Shown here in pieces: positions 1 through 8,015 of a stretch of DNA of 12,316 nucleotides; position 1 is the first letter of the stretch, and each line of letters starts with the position of its first letter. Position numbers and translations under genes: made by a program. The notes beneath the pieces are model-generated. The model was not told the origin of the DNA. It searched no databases and saw only the letters and a program-made list of their open reading frames with translations. The stretch comes from CAZGQY01 sp964528035 (GTDB lineage Bacteria > Pseudomonadota > Gammaproteobacteria > Methylococcales > UBA1147), in the NCBI GenBank assembly GCA_964528035.1, contig CAZGQY010000125.1:1-12316 (forward strand), given 5' to 3'.

Positions 1-85
1 GACAAACAATTATCCTGCGTCAATCTTTCGCATATTATTAAAACCTCGCTCCTTACTCCAGCGTAACAACAATATTTTCTCTCGT
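1..85. other. Window edge, no gene recognised
   Basis: This lies downstream of the glycosyltransferase stop on the minus strand. The minus strand holds a purine-rich AAGGAGCGAGG (54 to 44) followed by an ATG at 33, but that frame closes after seven codons (stop 12 to 10). Another minus frame stays open to the window edge, but without a credible start codon or a recognisable motif. It may be the leader of a gene beyond the window or nothing; the sequence is too short to decide. Confidence 0.3.
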
Positions 86-781
86 CTATCGCTCAGAATA
101 ATAGATTCGCGCTAGAAATTCCGTATCGACGCCAAAAAAATATAAAGACCTCAATACCCACATACTGACAATGGTTCTTAGCGCCCCGCGATTTTTCCAT
201 CGCCGACTGGATGTCTCAACTACCTGACGCAGACAATGGCCTGGACATATTTTTTTTAACCGCTTACTTAAAGCAATATCCTCCATCAACGCAATTTCCG
301 GATACCCACCCTCATCAAAAAACACCCTGGAATTCACAAAAATAACCTGATCACCCGTTGCAATTCCTGTCAATCGGGAACGCCAGTTAATAAATAACTC
401 AATTACCCTGTAAATTGCGCGCTGGCCAGATAAACGAATATCAAACCGTCCCCAAATAATGTCATTCTCGTCTATGTCCTTTAGTAAAGGTATTACATCG
501 TCCGGCAAGCGAGTATCCGCATGTAAGAAGAATAAATATTTGCCTCGAGAAGCGCGTGCACCTACATTCATCTGAACAGCCCGACCAGCAGAACTTATTA
601 ATACTTGATCAGCCACTCCGGTGGCTTTCGCGACTGTATCATCCCGACTGCCCCCATCAACAACAATCACCTCTGCTCCATCATTACGCAAACCATCAAG
701 AGATTTCAGTAACGATTCAATCATAAGCGCTTCGTCTAAAACTGGAATAATAATTGAAAGGCAAGGAATAGAAATCACCAC
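86..781 (-). CDS. Family 2 glycosyltransferase (TIGR04283-like)
   Basis: This is a GT-A fold family 2 glycosyltransferase, predicted cytosolic, which would transfer a sugar from a nucleotide-sugar donor; the acceptor is unknown. Seen: an N-terminal LSIIIPVLDEA strand, the VIVVDGGSRDDT nucleotide-binding segment, GRAVQMNVGARASRGKYLFF, then LHADT where the metal-binding DxD normally sits, and a late TGDQVIFV...LMEDIALSKRLKK acceptor/catalytic segment. This motif set is that of the TIGR04283 group (rSAM/selenodomain-associated transferase 2, sometimes called arsenosugar-biosynthesis glycosyltransferase). The frame extends upstream to a TTG at 838, adding a hydrophobic, cysteine-containing leader atypical for the family. 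I prefer one of two tandem GTG codons (781 or 778), which have GGAAG about 11 bases upstream; this gives 231 residues, near the usual length. No partner gene of the family (the DUF2064 transferase) is visible. The family call is firm; the substrate is not known. Confidence 0.85.
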   Translation of the reverse strand: MVISIPCLSIIIPVLDEALMIESLLKSLDGLRNDGAEVIVVDGGSRDDTVAKATGVADQVLISSAGRAVQMNVGARASRGKYLFFLHADTRLPDDVIPLLKDIDENDIIWGRFDIRLSGQRAIYRVIELFINWRSRLTGIATGDQVIFVNSRVFFDEGGYPEIALMEDIALSKRLKKICPGHCLRQVVETSSRRWKNRGALRTIVSMWVLRSLYFFGVDTEFLARIYYSER

Positions 782-858
782 GAGAAATTGTGCTTCCAAG
801 AATATTTTTTGACAAAAAAGAGGCGAATATTTTGCCAACAGTTCAAACTATTGAATGC

Positions 859-897
859 CTGGTTACCTGCCCAGGATTATTGCTGTACAACTTACAG
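859..897. repeat. Two small adjacent inverted repeats
   Basis: Between the DUF3426 gene and the glycosyltransferase lie two short dyads: CCTGG (859-863) with CCAGG (871-875), and CTGTA (883-887) with TACAG (893-897). A third weak one, TAAGC/GCTTA, spans 938-953. None is followed by a T-run on the minus strand, so none is a convincing intrinsic terminator. They could be operators for the glycosyltransferase or chance. Confidence 0.25.
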
Positions 898-967
898 GAA
901 ATATATACCCGCCCCGATTAATCAATGACCTGTATCCTAAGCACAACGGCTTAAGTCAATACCCTTT

Positions 968-1693
968 TTAAATAAAACTAAAGGTATAACCTCCAATATC
1001 TCTATTGGAGCCAACTATAGACAAGCGAACACTAACCGTTGAACCCAAAGGCATGGTAGAACCTTTTTTAAAATCTGACAAATATTCTTCCGGATAAAAT
1101 ACCCGTTGTGCGATAGGTGAACCGTTGAAATGATTTAATACTAACTTCAATTTGGGTAATTCGATCGGTATGCGTCCTCCATTGACCATTACCATATGAA
1201 ATTCCAGAGTGTTTTCTTCGACAGCCAATAATTTTCGCTCTATGACTTCTATATCCAGTGGATGCCGATAAACAGGCAACTGACAGGTGACCGATTTGCA
1301 AATTCTCTCCAGTAAAGGCCTGATCGATTCAGTCTGGGCCAACCTTTTTCCTTCAAACACGACTATCTGCGCCCCAACTAAAAAAAACATGCAAAAGACC
1401 CCAAATATCCATGTAACACTTGAACTTACAGACCTTTTTTTTACCTTTCCTGAAAGATAATGCACCTCGGGTTCCTCTGTTGTATCATCTACCGGGATCA
1501 CCGATTGTTCTACCGACAAAACCGGTAGATCGCGAAAATCTGAAAAATGACTGTCGAATGCGATGTCAGACAACGAACTAATTGCATCGAATATTGTATT
1601 ACACCTGGAGCAATTCACCTGCCCCTGGCCCATTCTAAGTTCGGTCACACTGATGCTATACGCGGTATTGCATTCCGGGCAATGTGTATACAT
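968..1693 (-). CDS. Zinc-ribbon, single-pass membrane protein with DUF3426
   Basis: The protein has 241 residues. The N-terminus is an MJ0042-type zinc ribbon with CPEC at residues 5-8 and CSRC at 28-31, which should bind one zinc ion. An acidic, low-complexity stretch follows (about 45-80), then basic residues KVKKR and one transmembrane helix at about 92-113. The C-terminal portion (about 120-241) matches the DUF3426 pattern, including the DIEVIERKLLAVEEN-type strand and a central NGGRIPIELPKLKL, and is predicted to be periplasmic. Family members commonly sit next to prmA in gammaproteobacteria, as here (37 bases after the prmA stop). Cellular role is unknown; the topology of a cytoplasmic ribbon with an outer beta domain suggests a sensor or envelope-linked factor, which is inference. 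The ATG has no clear Shine-Dalgarno sequence. The stop lies just before weak dyads rather than a strong terminator. Confidence 0.85.
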   Translation of the reverse strand: MYTHCPECNTAYSISVTELRMGQGQVNCSRCNTIFDAISSLSDIAFDSHFSDFRDLPVLSVEQSVIPVDDTTEEPEVHYLSGKVKKRSVSSSVTWIFGVFCMFFLVGAQIVVFEGKRLAQTESIRPLLERICKSVTCQLPVYRHPLDIEVIERKLLAVEENTLEFHMVMVNGGRIPIELPKLKLVLNHFNGSPIAQRVFYPEEYLSDFKKGSTMPLGSTVSVRLSIVGSNRDIGGYTFSFI

Positions 1694-1730
1694 GAATAAT
1701 TGTCGGGAGTCTGTAAATATTTAAAGAGGC

Positions 1731-2630
1731 TTATCCGGAAACAGAAAGCCTACCTTGCTTAATTCCTTCTAGTCTAGCCCATTCTTCACGAAGCACAGGA
1801 GTCGAAAAATCAAAATGCGAAGCATAGTGTTCTGATACAGCATCAGTTTGTGTAGCCAATATTCCGGATAGCACCAAAACACCGCCTGGCCGGACAAATG
1901 ACCCGATCAATTCGGCCAGATCAATCAAGGGTTGCGCAAGAATATTCGCAATTACAATATCGGCCTGATTCTCATTGATTTCTTCAGGCAAATAACAAGC
2001 TACCTCTTGATCAACCTGATTCTTACCCGCATTGTCTCGAGTGGCTATTAACGCCTGAGGATCAATATCCACCGCGTCGCAATGTTCAGCCCCCAATAAA
2101 ATCGACGCTATACCCAAGATACCCGAACCACATCCATAATCGACAACAGTTTTGCCAGCCAATTCCTGTTCCGCCAACCACTCCAGACACAAAGAGGTTG
2201 TTGCATGGGTTCCTGTACCGAACGCCAGGCCAGGATCTAATAGAAGGTTAACTGCCTGACTATCCGGTGGATCCCGGTCAGTCGGACATACCCAAAATTG
2301 CTCGCCAAACTGCATCGGTTGAAAATACTGCAACCAGGCTCTTTCCCATTCCTGATCCTCCAATTGGGTTATTCGCCAGAATTCCAATTGAATCCCATTG
2401 AGCTGAGGGATTAATTTTTCTTGAATAACCTGTAAATCGACTCCTTGATCAAATAGTGCGCGTACTTCGGTTCGATTCCATAGCGGATGTGTCTCGGGAG
2501 CAGGCTCGTACAACGGTTGATCACCCGCATCACTAAATGTTACCGAGAGCGCGCCAATACTCATGAACAACTCTGAGACCTGATCAGAAGTTTTTTCCTC
2601 TGTTATCACTGAAAGCTGTTGCCAGGACAT
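1731..2630 (-). CDS. prmA: Ribosomal protein L11 methyltransferase PrmA
   Basis: PrmA is a cytosolic S-adenosylmethionine-dependent enzyme that trimethylates lysine and N-terminal amino groups of ribosomal protein L11. At 299 residues it has normal family length. Residues 1-120 form the substrate-recognition domain, starting MSWQQLSV and including the typical DQEWERAW at about 92-99. The catalytic domain shows LDPGLAFGTGTHATT (131-145), the SAM-binding VVDYGCGSGILGIA (162-175), acidic VDID (187-190) contacting SAM ribose, and the N-I-L-A-Q-P-L motif IV (229-235) that binds the methylated amine. Its place 142 bases after accC is the common gammaproteobacterial order. That gap is longer than the others in the cluster and holds a hairpin, so prmA may have its own promoter. 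No SD-like sequence precedes the ATG. Confidence 0.97.
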   Translation of the reverse strand: MSWQQLSVITEEKTSDQVSELFMSIGALSVTFSDAGDQPLYEPAPETHPLWNRTEVRALFDQGVDLQVIQEKLIPQLNGIQLEFWRITQLEDQEWERAWLQYFQPMQFGEQFWVCPTDRDPPDSQAVNLLLDPGLAFGTGTHATTSLCLEWLAEQELAGKTVVDYGCGSGILGIASILLGAEHCDAVDIDPQALIATRDNAGKNQVDQEVACYLPEEINENQADIVIANILAQPLIDLAELIGSFVRPGGVLVLSGILATQTDAVSEHYASHFDFSTPVLREEWARLEGIKQGRLSVSG

Positions 2631-2717
2631 AATGGATATTACAAATAACGACGCCCAGAAAAAAGCGGAGACATATTGACTATTGATTTAATGCACAGAA
2701 AACTGAAAAGCTTTCGT

Positions 2718-2764
2718 AAAAAAATAGGGATTTACCAGGGATGACTGCTACTTATAGTCAGTCA
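2718..2764 (-). terminator. Hairpin after accC with downstream T-run (weak)
   Basis: Nine bases past the accC stop the minus strand can form a hairpin. The outer stem is TGACTG/CAGTCA (2764-2759 with 2747-2742), the inner stem is ACT/AGT around an ATA loop, and there is a two-base bulge, giving nine pairs. A run of seven T lies at 2724-2718, about 17 bases past the stem. That is too far for a classical intrinsic terminator, so partial termination or an RNA-processing site between accC and prmA is equally possible. Confidence 0.3.
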
Positions 2765-2772
2765 CTCAAGCT

Positions 2773-4113
2773 TTACAAACCCAATTTTTTCTCTAAATAA
2801 TGGATGTTCTGGCTACCGGAAATAAATGCTCCATCATTGACAATGTCACGATGCAGCAAAATATTCGTTTTAATACCCGCAATCACCATTTCGTTCAGTG
2901 CGGTTCGTAAGCGCGCCAAAGCACTTTCCCTGCTTTCACCATGCGCAATCAGCTTACCAATCATTGAATCGTAATAAGGAGGCACACTGTATCCATTATA
3001 AATGTGGGTTTCAACCCTAATTCCAGGGCCTCCCGGCATATGAAATTGTTCAATTACACCCGGGCTGGGCATAAATGTTTCAGGATCTTCGGCATTGAGC
3101 CGACATTCGACAGCATGGCCTTGAATTTTTACTTCGTCCTGAGTAATAGACAGCTTGTCGCCTGCAGCAATTCGAATTTGTTCCTTAACAATGTCGAAAC
3201 CACACACCATTTCTGTAACAGGATGTTCGACCTGCACGCGAGTATTCATTTCGATGAAATAAAATTCGTCATTTTCATACAGGAACTCAAAGGTACCGGC
3301 TCCGACATAACCTATATCCTGACACGCTTTGGCGCAACGCTGACCCATCCTTTGTCTTTGTTCCTCGGTTATACCAGGCGCCGGTGCTTCCTCAATCACT
3401 TTTTGGTGGCGTCGCTGTGTCGAGCAATCTCGCTCACCAAGATGAATCGCATTGCCATGAGTATCCGCTAAAACCTGAAATTCTATATGACGTGGCGTTT
3501 CAAGAAACTTCTCCATGTACACCGTTTCATCTCCAAACGTTGCCTTCGCTTCGGATTTGGTCAACGTCACTGCATTCAGGAGTGCCGCTTCAGTATGAAC
3601 TGTCCTCATACCCCGACCGCCACCACCACCTGAAGCTTTAATAATTACCGGATAACCAATCTCTTTGGCCAACCTCAAAGTCTTACTCTTATTGTCATCC
3701 AGGGGATCACCTGATCCAGGTACACAGGGTATTCCCGCTTCCTGCATCGCTCTTTTCGCTGAAATTTTATCCCCCATCAGACGAATCGTTTCCGGACGAG
3801 GACCAATAAACACGAAACCACTCTGAACGACCTTTTCGGCAAAATCGGCGTTTTCTGACAGAAATCCATACCCCGGATGAATCGCTACAGAGTCAGTCAC
3901 CTCGGCAGCACTGATAATCGCCGGCATATTCAAATAACTCTCGTTGGATGGCGCAGGACCGATACATACCGATTCATCCGCAAGCAACACGTGTTTTAAT
4001 TCCCGATCCGCCTCCGAATGGACGGCCACAGCCTGTATACCCAGTTCACGGCAGGCTCGGAGAATTCGCAGTGCAATTTCCCCTCTATTAGCAATTACAA
4101 TCTTATCGAGCAT
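2773..4113 (-). CDS. accC: Biotin carboxylase subunit of acetyl-CoA carboxylase
   Basis: AccC uses ATP and bicarbonate to carboxylate the biotin on AccB, the first half-reaction of acetyl-CoA carboxylase and thus of fatty acid synthesis. It has 446 residues, close to E. coli AccC (449). Domains in order: N-terminal pre-ATP-grasp (about 1-110, starting MLDKIVIANRGEIALRI), ATP-grasp (about 115-330) with the glycine-rich loop ASGGGGGRGMR (160-170), and the C-terminal biotin carboxylase domain. All catalytic residues known from E. coli occur at the same numbers: K116, K159, H209, K238, E276, E288, R292 and R338. The RVQVEHPVTE signature is at 292-301. It lies 56 bases after accB in the same direction and is surely cotranscribed with it. 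Its ATG lacks an obvious SD sequence, so translation may depend on accB. Confidence 0.98.
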   Translation of the reverse strand: MLDKIVIANRGEIALRILRACRELGIQAVAVHSEADRELKHVLLADESVCIGPAPSNESYLNMPAIISAAEVTDSVAIHPGYGFLSENADFAEKVVQSGFVFIGPRPETIRLMGDKISAKRAMQEAGIPCVPGSGDPLDDNKSKTLRLAKEIGYPVIIKASGGGGGRGMRTVHTEAALLNAVTLTKSEAKATFGDETVYMEKFLETPRHIEFQVLADTHGNAIHLGERDCSTQRRHQKVIEEAPAPGITEEQRQRMGQRCAKACQDIGYVGAGTFEFLYENDEFYFIEMNTRVQVEHPVTEMVCGFDIVKEQIRIAAGDKLSITQDEVKIQGHAVECRLNAEDPETFMPSPGVIEQFHMPGGPGIRVETHIYNGYSVPPYYDSMIGKLIAHGESRESALARLRTALNEMVIAGIKTNILLHRDIVNDGAFISGSQNIHYLEKKLGL

Positions 4114-4169
4114 AATCTACGGAGGATTAGTTAAATTAAAGGAATGGAGCCGAAATAGAACGACTAAAC

Positions 4170-4625
4170 TTATTCAATCACGAACAAAGGCTGGTTATAT
4201 TCTACTGGCTGAGCATTTTCTACAAGTATCTTGCTAACCACACCCGCTTTATCAGATTCAATCTGATTCAGTATTTTCATTGCCTCTATGACACACAATG
4301 TATCCCCAGCACCAACCTGCTGGCCGACCTTAACAAAATGCTCCGACTCCGGCGAAGGTGCCAGATAGAAGGTTCCTACCATCGGTGAAAGAATTGTATG
4401 ACCTGCTGGTACTTCAGCTTCAACTTCTTTGACAGCAGGTGACGCTGTGCTTATTTCACGCCGAACTTCCTGACTTGTACCGCTTATTACAGGTGCCGGT
4501 GCTACTAGTTGAGAACTACTGTAGCGGCTGATACGAACCGAATCTTCGCCTTCATGAATTTCAAGCTCGGCGACATCCGATTCTTCTATGATCTCTATGA
4601 GTTTCTTTATTTTTCTTATATCCAT
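4170..4625 (-). CDS. accB: Biotin carboxyl carrier protein of acetyl-CoA carboxylase
   Basis: AccB carries the covalently bound biotin that is carboxylated by AccC and then used by the carboxyltransferase to make malonyl-CoA. The N-terminus MDIRKIKKLIEIIEES and EGEDSVRISR match the family. A proline/alanine/valine-rich linker follows (about 40-75), then the biotinyl-lipoyl domain from about 78 to the end. The biotin-accepting lysine is in EAMKILN (K117 counted from this start); E. coli has EAMKMMN. The upper thumb characteristic of AccB-type carriers is visible as YLAPSPESEHFV. Two ATGs are adjacent (4628 and 4625); I chose the second because family proteins begin MDIRKI. The aroQ stop overlaps this start (TGATG), which suggests translational coupling. 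Length is 151 residues, normal for the family. Confidence 0.97.
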   Translation of the reverse strand: MDIRKIKKLIEIIEESDVAELEIHEGEDSVRISRYSSSQLVAPAPVISGTSQEVRREISTASPAVKEVEAEVPAGHTILSPMVGTFYLAPSPESEHFVKVGQQVGAGDTLCVIEAMKILNQIESDKAGVVSKILVENAQPVEYNQPLFVIE

Positions 4626-5077
4626 CATGACGATATGCTCTCATCCAAGTGTTGGAACGCCGCCTGCAAAGCCAATTCGTAACCTGCCGCGCCAAATCCG
4701 CATATTACACCGAGCGCAATATCGGAGAAATAGGACTTTTTACGAAACGATTCCCGGGCATGTATATTGGACAAATGCACTTCGATAAACGGTATGCCTG
4801 TCGCCAGCAGCGCATCACGTAACGCGACACTGGTATGCGTAAAGGCAGCCGGGTTAATAAGCACAAAATCAACTGATTCCTGATAAACTTTATGAATATA
4901 ATCCACAAGCTCATGTTCCGCATTTGACTGAAAAAACTGCAAAATGCTTCCGCGCTCCGCAGCCAGATATTCAAGCTTTACTCGAATATCTTCCAGTCTG
5001 GTACGCCCATAAATCTTCGGTTCTCTTACCCCTAACAGATTCAGATTTGGGCCATTCAGAACCACGATTTTAGCCAT
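4625..5077 (-). CDS. aroQ: Type II 3-dehydroquinate dehydratase
   Basis: AroQ removes water from 3-dehydroquinate to give 3-dehydroshikimate, the third step of the shikimate pathway to aromatic amino acids. The 150-residue length fits the small type II enzymes that assemble as dodecamers. Catalytic and binding features seen: VLNGPNLNLLGVREPKIYG with the lid arginine R18 and catalytic Y23, FFQSNAEHELVDYIH, INPAAFTHTSVALRDAL with substrate-binding N75, and EVHLSNIHARESFR with catalytic H101 and R112. It is followed without a gap by accB; the aroQ-accB-accC order is common in gammaproteobacteria. It is the first gene after a gene-free interval of about 195 bases, so the operon promoter should lie there. 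Confidence 0.98.
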   Translation of the reverse strand: MAKIVVLNGPNLNLLGVREPKIYGRTRLEDIRVKLEYLAAERGSILQFFQSNAEHELVDYIHKVYQESVDFVLINPAAFTHTSVALRDALLATGIPFIEVHLSNIHARESFRKKSYFSDIALGVICGFGAAGYELALQAAFQHLDESISS

Positions 5078-5225
5078 AAAGCGGTTTACTTATACTCGAC
5101 TTTCGTTAACACATCAGCGAATTACCCAACATAATGGCTTATTCTGAACGATCACTTCGGTTTTGTCCATATTCTTGTTCGTTCGAATACGATCGCCGCA
5201 CGTTTGCTACACTAACAACACGTAT

Positions 5226-5248
5226 CCCCAACAGAAAAGAACTTGGGG
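5226..5248. repeat. CCCCAA/TTGGGG inverted repeat between tlpA and aroQ
   Basis: A perfect six-base stem, CCCCAA (5226-5231) and TTGGGG (5243-5248), encloses an 11-base loop. It sits 25 bases beyond the stop of the thioredoxin gene on the minus strand. Neither strand has a T-run after the stem, so a Rho-independent terminator is doubtful. It may shield the 3' end of the cutA-dsbD-tlpA transcript or be an operator for aroQ. Confidence 0.35.
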
Positions 5249-5272
5249 CGCAATCGAAGAATCACGACATCG

Positions 5273-5785
5273 CTACAACAAAGGCATGAGCTGTTTACGA
5301 ATCTGTACGGAACTGAATTTGCCTGGATGGGAATGAACCAGCCGCCCCTGACGATCCAGTACGGCAGAAAAAGGAACAATTTTCGCAGAATTTCCCAGTA
5401 GCTCAGACAATCCTATACCATCCAAATCAGACACCAGATTTGGATAATTCATTTCAATTGTACTCAAATATTGCCTGACTGGGTCGGTTTCTTCTATGGC
5501 AATGCCTATAAACTGCACACCCTGACCAGCCAGTTCTTTTTGCAAGCGAATGAACTCGGGAATTTCCTCAAGGCATGGAGGACACCAACTTGCCCAAAAG
5601 TTAATGATTATGACCCGGCCTTTCCATTCCGAAATATTACGAGTAACACCATCAATATCAGGAAATGAAAAATCTGCAATTATCGGATATTCCTTATTTG
5701 CATCAGACCTAAAGGCTTGATAGGTCAAAACGCCGCCGATAAGTGCTACAAACATTACAACACTGATCGTAATAGTTTTAACCAT
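5273..5785 (-). CDS. Membrane-anchored TlpA/ResA-type thioredoxin
   Basis: This is a periplasmic thiol-disulfide oxidoreductase of the TlpA/ResA/CcmG group, 170 residues long. Residues 5-25 are a hydrophobic N-terminal anchor with no lipobox, followed by a thioredoxin fold. The active site is WCPPC (67-71) in the typical FWASWCPPCLEEIPEF context, and the cis-proline is P138 in the segment KIVPFS. The family usually acts as a reductant, receiving electrons from DsbD and reducing cytochrome c apoproteins or other periplasmic disulfides. Here the start codon lies inside the end of dsbD (8-base overlap), strong evidence for a shared transcript and coupled translation, and DsbD is its likely electron donor (inference). 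I do not call it ccmG because no ccm genes are nearby. The natural substrate is not determined by the sequence. Confidence 0.93.
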   Translation of the reverse strand: MVKTITISVVMFVALIGGVLTYQAFRSDANKEYPIIADFSFPDIDGVTRNISEWKGRVIIINFWASWCPPCLEEIPEFIRLQKELAGQGVQFIGIAIEETDPVRQYLSTIEMNYPNLVSDLDGIGLSELLGNSAKIVPFSAVLDRQGRLVHSHPGKFSSVQIRKQLMPLL

Positions 5786-8015
5786 TCGGTAGAAACCTGT
5801 TTAAATGTTCAAGAAAAATATCGGCGCTTTTAAAGCCAACCACGCGATACGCTCCACGTTCAAGCATATCAGGCCCAAAAAATAATGTTGCTGGAGGGCC
5901 AACCAAATTGTATCGCCCCAGAAGTTCCTTGTTTGCCAAAGAATCATCGGTAACATCCGCCTGAATCAGGATCATTTTACTCAAAGCCTTCTGAACACCT
6001 TGATCAGTAAAAGTATAGCGATCCATCTCCTTGCAGGATATGCACCAATCTGCATAATAATCCAACATCACCCATTGACCTGATGAATGGGCAACCTCAA
6101 GATATCTGTCAACTTCCGCCACTGACCGTACAGGAAGAAAATCCAGCCCATGCGTTTGAGCAGAAGATTCAACACCAGAAAAGCCACTCAATGGCTGCAG
6201 CGGATCGTTCCGCCCGGATGCAACACCAATAATTAATATTACGCCCGCTGTTAACATTATTATTCCACAACCCTTCCAGAGCTTCGCCCAACCACTGGCT
6301 GGCTGCGGCAATGCATCCACAGCACCAAGATACACTGCCGGAATAATTAACAAGGCAGACCAAAGCAACATACTGACAGGATCCGGCAAAATCCGCTGCA
6401 ACAACCACACGGCAACCACCAAAAGCCCGACGCCAAACACGGCTTTTGTCGCGTTCATCCATACACCCGCTTTGGGTAACAATTTACCCGCAGACGCCCC
6501 CAGCACCAGCAAAGGAAACCCCATCCCCATACCCATGGCAAACAGAGCCACACCTCCCAATAAAGCATCGCCGGTTTGACCGATATAGACCAAAGCTCCG
6601 GCCAGGGGAGCCGCTACACACGGACCAACAATCAATGTAGAAAGCGCACCCATTAGAGCAGCAGCCCAAAAAGTTCCACGATCTGGCTTATTGCCAACGC
6701 GAACAAGTCGAGACTGAATAAATCCCGGCATTTGTAAGGTATAAAAATCAAACATCGATAAAGCCAGTAAAACGAAAATTCCGCTAAATGACGCAATGAC
6801 CCAGGGTGTTTGAAATACCACCTGCAGATTTAGTTGACTGCCGAATTTCCCGGCAACAACGCCAAATACTGTATAGGTTAACGCCGACGCAAATACATAG
6901 CTTAACGACAACAAAAAAGCCCGAAGCGTTGTAATCGATTGACCCTGTCCAACAATAATTCCGGAAAGAATCGGTATCATTGGGAACACACAAGGCGTAA
7001 AAGCCAAAAGCAGCCCAAATCCGAAAAATGTGGCCGCCGTAAGCCAAAGCGAATCATGGCTTAAATCCCGGGCAATTTGATCTTGCTCAGACAATTCAAG
7101 TTCTTGTTGAGCCGGCAGAACTGCGTCCATCCCGGCCTCAGGCAATTGCAATGAAACCTTTTTTTCAATGGGTGGGTAACACACCCCTTTATCGGCACAA
7201 CCCTGGTAGTGAGCAACCAGACCGATATCCACTGGCAGGGTATTATCCCGAGTCAGAGGCAACTCAAAATCGACCGCCTGACGAAATACTTCAACATCAC
7301 CAAAGGCTTCATCGTGTTGAGGCGATCCATGAGGAATCTGATAACGCCCGAGACCGACCCCCTGCGCATCGACTATAGAAAAATCAAATTTTTCCCTGTA
7401 AAGATAATAACCGTCCGCAATTACCCAGGAGACTTTTAGCGTAGTTTCGTCCTGAACCGTAGCCTGAAATCGAAACGCTTCATCTGCGGGAAGAAGTTCA
7501 TCCTGAAACACGTTTAAGCCAAACAATTCCCGATTGTTTGAAAACGATTGATTCAAGTCTACCTGAACACTTTTGCTCTTAGAAAGACTTTGCTCTAACG
7601 GTATTTTCAGCGTTTTTTTCTCAGGTGGATAGCAGATACCTATATCGGCGCAGCCCTGATAAGCCACATCCAGGTCCAATTCTCCCGCTGATTGATTTCC
7701 AGAAACCAGTGGCAATTTAATCTCTACGTGGTCTCTGAGTATTTCTACGTCTCCAAAATAATCGTCATGTTTAATTTTTCCCTTGGGAATAACCGGCACA
7801 CCCAGACTAACGGAATCGGTCTTGCTGAGAAATTTATACTTGTCCCGATATAAGTAGTACCCGTCTGCAATATCCCATGACAATACCAGCATATTTCTGG
7901 ACTGCGATTTCACAGACAGCTTAAACGCTTGATCGGGGGGTAAAATCGCCAAAGCCTCAAAGGAAACCCCAACACTGCATAAAAAAAGCAGCGTAACCAG
8001 GCTATAGCGTATCAT
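5778..8015 (-). CDS. dsbD: Thiol:disulfide interchange protein DsbD, with duplicated alpha domain
   Basis: DsbD moves electrons from cytosolic thioredoxin across the inner membrane to periplasmic reductases. Signal peptide 1-23 (MIRYSLVTLLFLCSVGV...ALA). Two periplasmic alpha (DsbD N-terminal) domains follow, residues 26-143 and 176-292; each has A-DGYYLYR, FGDVE and YQGCAD-G-CYPP with its own cysteine pair (C122/C128; C273/C279). Next is the eight-helix beta domain (about 320-600) with C342 in AFTPCVFPMIPIL and C466 in VGPCVAAPLAG. Last is the periplasmic thioredoxin-like gamma domain (about 625-745) with WCISC (C658/C661). Every redox pair is intact. The usual protein has one alpha domain and about 570-600 residues; this one has 745. 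The ATG at 8015 overlaps the cutA stop as ATGA and gives a clean signal peptide; an upstream in-frame ATG at 8030 would add five residues. tlpA overlaps its 3' end. Confidence 0.96.
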   Translation of the reverse strand: MIRYSLVTLLFLCSVGVSFEALAILPPDQAFKLSVKSQSRNMLVLSWDIADGYYLYRDKYKFLSKTDSVSLGVPVIPKGKIKHDDYFGDVEILRDHVEIKLPLVSGNQSAGELDLDVAYQGCADIGICYPPEKKTLKIPLEQSLSKSKSVQVDLNQSFSNNRELFGLNVFQDELLPADEAFRFQATVQDETTLKVSWVIADGYYLYREKFDFSIVDAQGVGLGRYQIPHGSPQHDEAFGDVEVFRQAVDFELPLTRDNTLPVDIGLVAHYQGCADKGVCYPPIEKKVSLQLPEAGMDAVLPAQQELELSEQDQIARDLSHDSLWLTAATFFGFGLLLAFTPCVFPMIPILSGIIVGQGQSITTLRAFLLSLSYVFASALTYTVFGVVAGKFGSQLNLQVVFQTPWVIASFSGIFVLLALSMFDFYTLQMPGFIQSRLVRVGNKPDRGTFWAAALMGALSTLIVGPCVAAPLAGALVYIGQTGDALLGGVALFAMGMGMGFPLLVLGASAGKLLPKAGVWMNATKAVFGVGLLVVAVWLLQRILPDPVSMLLWSALLIIPAVYLGAVDALPQPASGWAKLWKGCGIIMLTAGVILIIGVASGRNDPLQPLSGFSGVESSAQTHGLDFLPVRSVAEVDRYLEVAHSSGQWVMLDYYADWCISCKEMDRYTFTDQGVQKALSKMILIQADVTDDSLANKELLGRYNLVGPPATLFFGPDMLERGAYRVVGFKSADIFLEHLNRFLPNG

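Noticed and set aside
3004..3641. Plus-strand open frames opposite accC
   Set aside because: They lie entirely within the strongly conserved accC on the other strand and have no family-like features.
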